A DNA stretch of 64,000 nt from Verrucomicrobiaceae bacterium (GTDB lineage: Bacteria > Verrucomicrobiota > Verrucomicrobiia > Verrucomicrobiales > Verrucomicrobiaceae): NCBI GenBank assembly GCA_016713245.1, contig JADJPM010000004.1:1984001-2048000 (forward strand), written 5' to 3'. Positions 18,029-27,377 of the stretch are shown one piece after another; position 1 is the stretch's first letter; each line of letters opens with the position of its first letter. The notes beneath the pieces are model-generated. The model worked only from the letters and a program-made list of their open reading frames with translations, did no database searches and was not told where the DNA came from. The position numbers and the translations under genes are program-made.

Positions 18029-18265
18029 ATGCCTTCCACCCTCGCTGAACTCCCCATCGGCACTGATGCCATCGTTCAGGCCATGCCCACCGGCCGGTCC
18101 TGCCTGACCCGCCTGCGGGAAATGGGCATCGTTCCTGGCACCCGCATCCGTGTGACCCGTCGCGCCCCGCTGGGCGAGCCGATCGAGATCAGCGTGCGTG
18201 GCTCCCAGCTTTCCATGCGCAACCACGAGGCGGCCTTCATTGCCATCGCTCCCGTCGCCGCATGA
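18029..18265 (+). CDS. feoA: Ferrous iron transport protein A
   Basis: A 78-residue SH3-like cytoplasmic protein that works with FeoB in ferrous iron uptake. Family motifs: TRLREMGIVPGTRIRVTRRA and the end segment RNHEAAFI. Stop overlaps the feoB start (ATGA at 18262), the standard feoAB arrangement. No recognisable Fur box was seen in 17875-18028, which instead contains a short TTCGTCATT repeat (see findings). Confidence 0.93.
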   Translation: MPSTLAELPIGTDAIVQAMPTGRSCLTRLREMGIVPGTRIRVTRRAPLGEPIEISVRGSQLSMRNHEAAFIAIAPVAA

Positions 18266-20316
18266 GCACCGCAGCTGCCGAGACGCCGCTCATCGCCATC
18301 GTGGGGAACCCGAATTCGGGCAAAACCACGCTCTTTAACCTGCTCACCGGCCTCAAGCAGAAGGTCGCCAACTACCCCGGCGTCACCGTCGAAAAGAAGA
18401 TCGGCGAGTGCTACAGCCAGCACGGCAAAAAACTGCGCCTCATCGACCTGCCAGGCGCTTACAGCCTGAACGCCCGCTCGCCCGACGAAGCCGTTTTGCG
18501 GGACGTTTTACTCGGTCGACGCCCCGAGACCCCGCGTCCGGACCGCGTGGTGTGCGTGGTCGATTCCGCGAACATCGAGCGAAACCTCTACATGGTCTCC
18601 CAGGTGCTAGAACTCGGCCTGCCGACGATTTTGGTGCTCAACATGGCTGACGTGGCCGAGCAACGGGAGTGGCGCATCGACGCCGCGAAGCTCAGCGACC
18701 TCCTCGGCATCCCCGTGGTGAAAACACAGGCGGTGACAGGGCAGGGGATCATCGAGCTCAAACTCGCGCTCAGTCGCGAAGATGTGCCCGCGACGAATTG
18801 GCAGAGCGCCGTCATCCCCGCTGGGGTGCGTGCCGCTTTGGAGCAAAGTCGTGGCCCGCTTTGCGAAACGGGGGCGATTCATGCCAAGGCCTCGCTGCTG
18901 GAGCCGCTTTACCTTCTCTCCGGCCACGATCCCACGCACTCCGGCCTCGCCGATGCGCAGATGAACCGCATCCACGAACTGCGGAAGAGCATCGACGCCG
19001 CCTTCCCCGGCTGGGAGGACGATCTCGTGGCCGAACGCTACCGCAGCATCGAAAAACTCTGCGCCGAGGTGCTGAAGCGGCCCGATCAGGAGAAGGTGAC
19101 GATCACCGACAAGCTCGATCGCATCTTCCTCCATCCCGTGCTCGGCTTTGTGAATCTGCTGCTCGTGCTCGGCATCCTCTTCTACCTCATCTTCCGCGTC
19201 GCCGAAGGGCCGATGGGCTGGATCGAGGGCATCTTTGGCGATCTCGGCGCCTGGGTGGAGACCCTCATGGGCCCTGGCGACCTGCGTGACCTCATCGTCA
19301 ATGGCGTCGTGCCCGGTGTGAGCGGCGTCGTCATCTTCCTGCCGCAGATTTTAATCCTCTTCTTCTTCATCGGCATCCTGGAGGATACCGGTTACATGTC
19401 CCGCCTCGCCTTCATCATGGACTGGCTGATGAGCAAGGTGGGGCTCAATGGGAAGTCCTTCCTGCCGTTCTTGAGCTCCTACGCCTGCGCCGTGCCCGGC
19501 GTCATGGCCGCGAGGACCATCGACAATCCGAAGGACCGTCTCATCACCATCCTCATCGCCCCGCTCGCCTCCTGCTCGGCACGACTGCCGGTGTATTCGC
19601 TGCTCATCGCCGTCCTGTTTCCCGTGGGGCAGGTGGGAGCGTGGACGCAGGCGGGCATCATGCTCTCGCTCTATGCGCTCGGCACCGGCAGCGCCTTCAT
19701 CTTCGCGTGGATCTTCAGCAAGTGCGTCATGAAGGGCGAGGCCAGCCCGATGATCCTCGAAATGCCGCCCTATAAGCGGCCCGCGCTCAAATCCATCCTC
19801 CTGCTTGTGTGGCAGCGTGCGAAGGCCTTCCTCGTCCGTGCCGGCACCATCATCCTCGGCATCTCCATCCTCATCTGGGCCGCCTCCACCTACCCGAAGA
19901 CCGACACCGAGGACAAATCGCTCCAACTCGCCAATAGCTTCGCCGGGCAAGCAGGCCACTTCATCGAGCCCGCCATCCAACCCCTCGGCTACGATTGGAA
20001 AATCGGCATCGGCTTGATCGGCAGCTTCGCCGCCCGCGAGGTCTTTAATTCCACCATGAGCGTCGTCTATGCCGTCGAGAGCGACGACGACGAAAACCTC
20101 GACCCACTGCGCGACAAGCTCGCCGCCGAGCGTCGCCCCGATGGCAAGCCCGTCTATTCCCCGCTCGTCTGCCTCAGCCTGCTCATCTTCTACGTCTTCG
20201 CCATGCAGTGCGTCAGCACCATCGCCATCGTGAAACGCGAAACCGGCTCCTGGAAGTGGGCCATGCTCCAGCTCGGCTACATGACCGGCACCGCCTATGT
20301 CCTGAGCCTCCTCGTC

Positions 20317-20346
<30 letters not shown>
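18262..20346 (+). CDS. feoB: Ferrous iron transport protein B (true end disrupted)
   Basis: GTP-driven Fe(II) transporter. The N-terminal G domain shows GNPNSGKTTLFNLLTG (P-loop), DLPGAYSLNARSPDE (G3) and LNMADVAE (G4). Then come a helical linker and about eight membrane helices with the Gate motif around LPFLSSYACAVPGVMAARTI. The family-like sequence ends VFQIGTAMGY at 20343. The next codon is TGG, but in a second copy of the same 38 bases at 20597-20634 it is TGA, so the native stop is almost certainly there (~694 residues). The frame runs on to 21216 only through the G/C run and out-of-frame sequence. Confidence 0.92.
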
Positions 20347-20634
<288 letters not shown>

Positions 20635-20683
20635 CGGGATTGCATTCGCGCCCATTTGTCCGGTCTGTGGTTCACGCTCTCCC

Positions 20684-20812
20684 ATGAAACTGGTTTTCCA
20701 CGTCCTCTCAGCGGTTCTGCTGCTGATCGTGTTTACCGTGCTCTGTCTGTACCAAGACGTTGCCTTGGGGGAAATCATCCACCGTGCGGTTTCATGGGGA
20801 TTCCCGCAGTAG
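20684..20812 (+). CDS. Possible 42-residue single-span membrane protein downstream of feoB
   Basis: ATG 20684 to TAG 20812, 57 bases after the inferred feoB stop. The product starts MKLVFHVLSAVLLLIVFTVL, a convincing membrane helix, then a short polar tail ending SWGFPQ. Small membrane proteins after feoB are known (FeoC is different; Cys-rich FeoB-associated proteins exist), but this one has a single Cys and no recognised family. Supported by position and hydrophobicity only. Confidence 0.4.
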   Translation: MKLVFHVLSAVLLLIVFTVLCLYQDVALGEIIHRAVSWGFPQ

Positions 20813-20919
20813 GAACCTATGCCGAGTTCAAAAGCGGTTTTGGGTGTTCACCGAGTGATTGTTCACCGGAAGGCACGTTCACCCGGGGGCGATTCAACCA
20901 CTATTCCTCCCGCCATGAG

Positions 20920-21078
20920 CTAGAGCAGGCTGCCACGAAAGACACCATGCCAGCCTTCATCGAGCCGACGTCGTGCATGATCATCCAGATCGGTCGCCCA
21001 CCACGACGCAGCCTCCAGAGTGGCCGAGTCAATGAGGAAGTATGGTGCAAGTTCCGCGATGGCTTTGATGTGAAGCAT
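20920..21078 (-). CDS. Possible 52-residue protein downstream of the kinase
   Basis: ATG 21078 on the minus strand encodes MLHIKAIAELAPYFLIDSAT continuing with EAASWWATDLDDHARRRLDE and stopping at 20920. The composition looks like real protein (helical, acidic and Trp-rich). It lies 84 bases after the corrected kinase stop (21163), so it could be the last gene of the TIR/kinase operon. No family recognised and no strong ribosome site. Otherwise 20813-21162 holds nothing that I can assign. Confidence 0.3.
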   Translation of the reverse strand: MLHIKAIAELAPYFLIDSATLEAASWWATDLDDHARRRLDEGWHGVFRGSLL

Positions 21079-21187
21079 AGGAACAGGTGTCCCTGCGATG
21101 ACTGGCTTCCGCCGCCCTTGTCACCTGCGATGACTTTTTGCGGCGGCGACTGTTCCACTTTCTCAGCGTGCCGACAGCGCGAGATAC

Positions 21188-22057
21188 TCAGCCAGAGCCT
21201 CGCGGGCGCTGGCTGATCGATCTGTGGGCTTTCGAGCCATCAAACGCGTCGATCCATTCCCCGACCGCCCCTTCCAGCGGCTCCACGCGATGCTGCAAAT
21301 GCGCGGTGATGACCTGCGGGGCCAGTTCCCCTTCAACCGGCAGGCGACCCGTCAGGGCAAAGTAGAACACACAGCCGAGCGCATAGAGATCCGTGCGTTC
21401 ATCGAGTCTGCCGCCCTCGAAGCATTCGGGAGCCATGAAATGCACGGAACCGCGCAGTTGGTGGGTCTCCACAGGCAAAGCTTGCGCATTGCCCAGATCA
21501 GCGATCACAAACTCGGCGGAACTCCGCGCCCTCCCGAATAAGTTCCAGAAGATCTCCCACAGATTCAGGGAGGCCCACAGATTGGGTTTCTGAAATAATC
21601 TGCGGGCCTCCCTGAATCTGTGGGAACTTACTCTCTGTCCTACCATCAAGCCGCCTTGGGTTCCGGTGTCCTGCGGTGAACCTGAAACAACCGCCGAGAC
21701 CGCCGAGGTCCGCCGAGGTTCTCGGAGGAAGATATTCTCCGGTTTGAGGTCCAGGTGCAGGAAACCGGTCTCATGGATCGCCGCGAGGCCGCTGAGGCTT
21801 TGGCGGACGAGCGTGTCGAAGTCCGCCGCATCGAGCTGACCGAGCTTTTCCAGGTTGTTGCCCTCGATCCACTCCATCACCATCTCCTCCGCATGGCATG
21901 CGAGCACTCGAACGACCTGCGGATGCCGGATCGAAACAAGCTGCGCTGCCCCTCCCGGCTTCTTCACGGCCACGATGCGCCCCGTCTCCCGATCCCGCGC
22001 ACGCCACACCTCGCCCTGCGAGGAGCGGGAGAGGCATTCGAGAAGGTCGTGGGGCAT
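21188..22057 (-). CDS. Ser/Thr protein kinase with a ~60-residue insertion and a frameshifted end
   Basis: ATG 22057 (MPHDLLECLSRSSQGEVWRA) lies 11 bases after the stop of the TIR-STAND-Fic gene; the frame is open to 22117. Kinase landmarks: glycine-loop region SRSSQGEVW, VAVKK lysine, HLDLKPEN catalytic loop (HRD reads HLD), DLGNA for DFG, MAPE and DERTDLYALGCVFYFALTG. Between the catalytic loop and DLG there are ~60 extra residues encoded by repeat DNA. The C-terminus drops out of register: removing one T from the TTT at 21242-21244 gives LMARKPTDRSASAREALAEY and a stop at 21163, a normal kinase ending. Likely partner of the upstream gene. Confidence 0.83.
   Translation of the reverse strand: MPHDLLECLSRSSQGEVWRARDRETGRIVAVKKPGGAAQLVSIRHPQVVRVLACHAEEMVMEWIEGNNLEKLGQLDAADFDTLVRQSLSGLAAIHETGFLHLDLKPENIFLREPRRTSAVSAVVSGSPQDTGTQGGLMVGQRVSSHRFREARRLFQKPNLWASLNLWEIFWNLFGRARSSAEFVIADLGNAQALPVETHQLRGSVHFMAPECFEGGRLDERTDLYALGCVFYFALTGRLPVEGELAPQVITAHLQHRVEPLEGAVGEWIDAFDGSKAHRSISQRPRGSG
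21555..21625. repeat. 29-bp palindromic hairpin inserted in frame within the kinase gene
   Basis: Arms 21555-21583 and 21597-21625 differ at one base (left arm begins tcccacagattcagggaggc), with a 13-base loop. A further taagttcc/ggaactta match flanks the arms. It lies in coding sequence between the catalytic loop and DLG motif and keeps the frame. Adjacent sequence at ~21680-21725 carries a ccgccgag-type short repeat, so the whole extra segment seems to be built of dispersed repeats. Confidence 0.75.
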
Positions 22058-22068
22058 GGGAGGGGCGA

Positions 22069-25000
22069 TCAGGATGGCATGGACTCCGGCTCGTCCGATG
22101 CCCGACTGCTCCTGCATAGTTCGGTGAAATCAGCGAGTAATTCAGCCTTTGGAAACAAAGGCTCATGGGGACGCGGTGGACCGCAGGCGATCTGCCATTT
22201 GGCCAGAACGGTCAGGTAGCGGTCACGGGCTGTGGCGGGAATATCCACGGGAGCCAGCCCCTTTGTTAGCAAGGGTAGATTCGCCAACATGCGGGCCATG
22301 CGTCCATTGCCATCGGCGAAGGGATGGATACGCACGAAGGAGGCGTGCAGCCAGATGTGATCCTCAAGGGCGTCCCCGCTGCCAGAACGGCGGCGGTTGA
22401 GCTCACGCAGCCACTCTTCCATCAAGACGCGGACATGGGGAGCGGCGGCGTAGGCATCATTCCAGACGCGCTTGCCGTTCACCATCACGGGCGTGCCGTT
22501 ATCCTCCACCTTCCAGCCGCCAATGGGCTGGAGGTAATCCACGGTGGTTCCTTGCATCAGCCTGGTGTGCAGGCGGAACAAATCCTCCGAGGTCAAGTCA
22601 CGGTCCTCCTTTAGATAGTCCGTCAGCAGCTTCAGCGCCTCATTCTGCGCACGGTTCTGGGCAACATGCTCCACAGGGCGGTTGGCGATCACGGCTGCCT
22701 GATCTTTGAGCGCCAGTTCCACCTCACTCAGACTCAAGGTGCTTCCTTCCAGTGTGGTGGTGTTGTATGTCCAGCCGTGGTTCAGCCGCTCCATCGCCAA
22801 GGTCACCCGGCACTCGCGGAGCGTGGCCTGGGCCTCGGCGAGGTCGGGTGAGCCGAGGCGGGTGTAGATCTCCACCGCCTTCCTGGCATGGGGCAGGGCC
22901 TCGGCGGCGTGGCCTTGGGGCACGAGGGCGTTGGCGAGGCGATGGTTGTCGAGGGCTATCAATTCTTGGCGGCCAACCTTCTCTGACATTTGCAGGGCCT
23001 CACGCACCAGGGTCTCGGCGCTCGGCCAGTCCTGTCGGCAGAGGGCCAGCGAAGCCAGATTGCCGGTGTAGATGGCTACACCCTCGGCATCCCTAACGGC
23101 GCGGGCCACTCGCAGGGCCTCGCGGTAATGCTCCTCGGCCGCCGCGTAGTCACCGGAGAGCTGCTCGGCATCGGCGAGGTCGTTCAGTCCGATGGCCACA
23201 TCAACGCTTTCGGCGGCAAGAGTGCGGCGCAGATCAAGTGCCTCACGATAGGCGGTGATGGCGGCGGGGTAATCCCTCTTCAACTGGTGACCGATGCCCC
23301 GAAGACCGATGGCGAAGGCTCGCTCGCGAGCACCAGCCTTGGCGGCGATCCAATGCTCGGCGGCGCGTTCTGCGCAGGCTAGCACGGCATCAGCCTGCTG
23401 GCGCAGGTAGTGAATCATGCCAGCGTGATACGCACGCCACCCAGCGTTGTCGTTATCGGAGGCGGCCAAGGCCTTGGCTTCTGCTTTCTCACCGAGAGCC
23501 AGGCGTTCATCCCAGCGGCCTTGGAACTCGAGGAAGGTAGAGAGCGCATTGCACACGGTCTGGAGGCGGGCATTTTCACCGGCGAGGAAGAGGTCCAGAG
23601 CGGGGGCGATGCCGGGCCAGGCGGCTTCGAGGACCGGGAAACGGTCGTGCTTTTGCCAGCCGTTATCCGTGATGAGGGCGTAGGCGCGATCTTCCAGTCG
23701 GTTGCCGGTTTTTGAGACGACCTCGGGGCGCTTGCGGCGCAGATAGGCGGCGACCATCGGCACGAGGGCGAAGGTTTCCTCCGTCTCGTCTGGGATTACC
23801 AGAGCGCGGTTGGCGAGATCCCCCAAGGCGGTCTGGGTGGCCCTCTTCGAGAGATCGGCGAGTTCGGCGATGAACTTCACTTCGATCTTTTGGCTGAAGT
23901 AGGTGAGCGCGGCGAGGACCTGGGTCTCGGCCTGGGTGAAGGTCTCCAGCAGATCGCCAAAGATGAACTCCAGAGGGTCGTTTTCTTTGGCGGCCTGACG
24001 GCAGAGGTCGAGCGCACTAGCGAGATTACGACAACCGCCGCGCCCTAACTGACCGACGATCCAGCGCAGCAGCAGCGGATTGCCCCCGGTCTCCTCATAG
24101 AGGTGGAGGCGGTCTTCCCGCGAGGCTTTCTGTAGCAGGTCACGACCGATGGAGAGTTCCTCCAGGTATTCGAGTGCGGCATCTTGATCGAGCTTCTCCA
24201 AGCGGATGATGCGGGCATCCACATCCGTGCGGCGGCGGCTGGTGACGATGGCCTTGCAGCTCGGTGGCAGGTCGGAGACGAACTCGAAAAGAAGGTTTTG
24301 CTGAGGCTTGTCGAGGTTCTCCAAGTTATCGAGGATGAGCAGCACCTTCTCTTGCTGGACGGCGGCTTTGATCAGAGCCGGACGCTGCTCTTCGGGCCTC
24401 TCTGCGATCTTGGGAATACCGAGCAGGCGAGCGATCTCATTCAGCATCTCCGGGTAGGCCGGGATGATGGAATTGGAAACTGCGACGCCCCCCTCCGGCG
24501 TTAGTTTCTGCACTTTCGTGGAGACGAAGAGAACACGGTCGAACTGTGGCGCGGCGATCTCTGCCGCACGAATGGCGAGGGAGGTCTTTCCCATGCCCCC
24601 AGGGCCGTCAATGAGGACGCCCCAGGTGCGTGTCTGCGGCAGCAGGGCCTTGGCGATGGTCTCGAGTTCTGCCTTGCGGCCAAAGAAGCTGGTGAGGCGT
24701 GGCAGGTTGTTGGTGGTCTTCTCCGGTTTGGTGGGTTCAGGAGGAATGCTGGTGGGCGCGGTGGCGAAGAGCTTGATCAGGCGTGCTTTGATCTGGGTGA
24801 AGAGGCTGAGGGCGAAGTCGGCGCTTTGTTTGCCGGTGCAATCGGCGAAGTATTTGCGGCCATTGCCTTTGGGCGTGGCGTGAAGGTAGATCTGCGATTC
24901 GCTGAGGCCCTTGGTGTCATGATTGCCGAAGTCGATGCGGCAGAGGCCGACGGGCACGCAGGGCTTTTCGTCGCTGACAAAGACAGGCAGTTCGTGCTCG

Positions 25001-25263
25001 CCGATGTACTTGCTGCCTAGGAAGGCAGGACTGACGAGCAGCAGCCCGAAGTCGCACTCCCTGGCGGCTTTTTGAATCTCCTCATGCCACTTTTCACCGG
25101 GGAGGATGTGGGTGTCTTGCCAGCGCTGGAAGGTGAAGTCCTTGCAGGCGCGGAGTTGCTTGTCGAGTTCGGCGAGGAGCTTGTCCGGCAGCTTGCCATC
25201 GTCATGCGCGTAGGAGAGGAAGTAGCGGACGGTGCGCTTGGGGGAGGCTGGGGCAGGTTTCAT
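22069..25263 (-). CDS. TIR / NB-ARC (STAND ATPase) / TPR / Fic fusion protein
   Basis: 1064 residues from ATG 25263. Domains in order: TIR (~12-130; VRYFLSYAHDD, WQDTHILPGEKWHEEI, LLLVSPAFLGSKYIGEHELP); NB-ARC-type P-loop NTPase (~190-460) with FFGRKAELETIAK, Walker A GPGGMGKTS (220), Walker B VLLILDN (307) and GGNPLLLRW (393); winged-helix-like linker; TPR-like helices (~590-825; AITAYREALDLR, AAAEEHYREALRVA); Fic (~830-1010) with the full catalytic HPFADGNGRMAR (980) and an inhibitory-type TTTLEG (835-840). TIR domains of this kind cleave NAD or signal; Fic enzymes AMPylate proteins. The design is that of an immune sensor with two possible effector outputs. Operon with the kinase gene. Confidence 0.9.
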   Translation of the reverse strand: MKPAPASPKRTVRYFLSYAHDDGKLPDKLLAELDKQLRACKDFTFQRWQDTHILPGEKWHEEIQKAARECDFGLLLVSPAFLGSKYIGEHELPVFVSDEKPCVPVGLCRIDFGNHDTKGLSESQIYLHATPKGNGRKYFADCTGKQSADFALSLFTQIKARLIKLFATAPTSIPPEPTKPEKTTNNLPRLTSFFGRKAELETIAKALLPQTRTWGVLIDGPGGMGKTSLAIRAAEIAAPQFDRVLFVSTKVQKLTPEGGVAVSNSIIPAYPEMLNEIARLLGIPKIAERPEEQRPALIKAAVQQEKVLLILDNLENLDKPQQNLLFEFVSDLPPSCKAIVTSRRRTDVDARIIRLEKLDQDAALEYLEELSIGRDLLQKASREDRLHLYEETGGNPLLLRWIVGQLGRGGCRNLASALDLCRQAAKENDPLEFIFGDLLETFTQAETQVLAALTYFSQKIEVKFIAELADLSKRATQTALGDLANRALVIPDETEETFALVPMVAAYLRRKRPEVVSKTGNRLEDRAYALITDNGWQKHDRFPVLEAAWPGIAPALDLFLAGENARLQTVCNALSTFLEFQGRWDERLALGEKAEAKALAASDNDNAGWRAYHAGMIHYLRQQADAVLACAERAAEHWIAAKAGARERAFAIGLRGIGHQLKRDYPAAITAYREALDLRRTLAAESVDVAIGLNDLADAEQLSGDYAAAEEHYREALRVARAVRDAEGVAIYTGNLASLALCRQDWPSAETLVREALQMSEKVGRQELIALDNHRLANALVPQGHAAEALPHARKAVEIYTRLGSPDLAEAQATLRECRVTLAMERLNHGWTYNTTTLEGSTLSLSEVELALKDQAAVIANRPVEHVAQNRAQNEALKLLTDYLKEDRDLTSEDLFRLHTRLMQGTTVDYLQPIGGWKVEDNGTPVMVNGKRVWNDAYAAAPHVRVLMEEWLRELNRRRSGSGDALEDHIWLHASFVRIHPFADGNGRMARMLANLPLLTKGLAPVDIPATARDRYLTVLAKWQIACGPPRPHEPLFPKAELLADFTELCRSSRASDEPESMPS

Positions 25264-25411
25264 CGGAACTGGAAAAGGGCGGCGCTGGAGCTTCCAACCA
25301 TGAAGGCGGATAGAGCATGCTTTGACCAATTAAAAATGAGGGCGTGGAAGAGGAGGATTTTTGAGCTTCGGCGAACAAATGATCGGTCGCGGACGTTTGA
25401 GGCAGCCACCC

Positions 25412-26020
25412 ATGAAACTTCATCTCGCTCTTCTCACTGCCGTTTGTCTCGCTGCCCCTCTTCACGCGGAGGATTGGAAGCCGGAGGAGGGCTTTATCTC
25501 GCTCTTCAATGGCACGGACCTCACGGGCTGGTGCTTCCGCGAGAAGACGAAGAAGGAGAACCCGAACCCCGGGGCCATCGTGGCGAAGCATGATGGCAAA
25601 ACCGAGGCGGCGGACGCGGGGCGCTACATCGTGAAGGATGGCGTGATCGCCGTGACCTTCCCGACGGAGGCGGACAAGTTGACGGGGCAGATTTACACGG
25701 TGGCGGAGTTTCCCAAGAACTTCGTGCTGAGGCTCGAATTCCGCGCCTCGGTGAATGCGGACAGCGGCATCTTCATCCGCAAGCCGCAGCTGCAGTGCCG
25801 TGATTACCTGGTGGCGGGTCCTTATACCAAGCTGAAGCAATACAAGGCGCAGGAGTGGAACCAGATCGAGGTGACGGTGAAGGACAACGTGGCGGTCTGC
25901 ACCTGCAATGGCGAGGTGCTGGATGCGGCGCTGGCTCTCCCCGCCACCGGCCCCATCGGGCTGGAAGGAGACCGCGGCGTGATGGAATACCGTCACATCC
26001 AGCTCAAGGAGCTGCCGTGA
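25412..26020 (+). CDS. Secreted DUF1080 (3-keto-disaccharide hydrolase family) protein
   Basis: 202 residues from ATG 25412 with a signal peptide (MKLHLALLTAVCLAAPLHAE). The concanavalin-like DUF1080 fold is shown by GFISLFNGTDLTGWCF near the N-terminus, FVLRLEFRASVNADSGIFIR in the middle and the late GPIGLEGDRGVMEYRHIQLK. Members of this family include 3-keto-disaccharide hydrolases, but most are uncharacterised and abundant in Verrucomicrobiota and Planctomycetota. Divergent from the TIR gene (148-base gap). A small hairpin follows the stop. Confidence 0.87.
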   Translation: MKLHLALLTAVCLAAPLHAEDWKPEEGFISLFNGTDLTGWCFREKTKKENPNPGAIVAKHDGKTEAADAGRYIVKDGVIAVTFPTEADKLTGQIYTVAEFPKNFVLRLEFRASVNADSGIFIRKPQLQCRDYLVAGPYTKLKQYKAQEWNQIEVTVKDNVAVCTCNGEVLDAALALPATGPIGLEGDRGVMEYRHIQLKELP

Positions 26021-26036
26021 GCAGCCGGGGCGTGAT

Positions 26037-26058
26037 TTGAGCAAAACTCGCTCAATTT
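26037..26058 (+). terminator. Weak stem-loop after the DUF1080 gene
   Basis: ttgagc (26037-26042) and gctcaa (26050-26055) form a 6-bp stem with a 7-base loop, followed by ttt. It lies 16 bases after the DUF1080 stop and 43 bases before gdhA. The short stem and minimal T-run make it a weak candidate. Confidence 0.35.
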
Positions 26059-26100
26059 GGTGAATCGCCAGGGCAGGGGATTCGCGTATGTTCTTGCACC

Positions 26101-27372
<1,272 letters not shown>

Positions 27373-27377
27373 GGTGA

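Noticed and set aside
21079..21135. ctgcgatgact direct repeat (two copies) as a regulatory site
   Set aside because: Only two 11-base copies in a gap with no clear promoter; too little to support a function.
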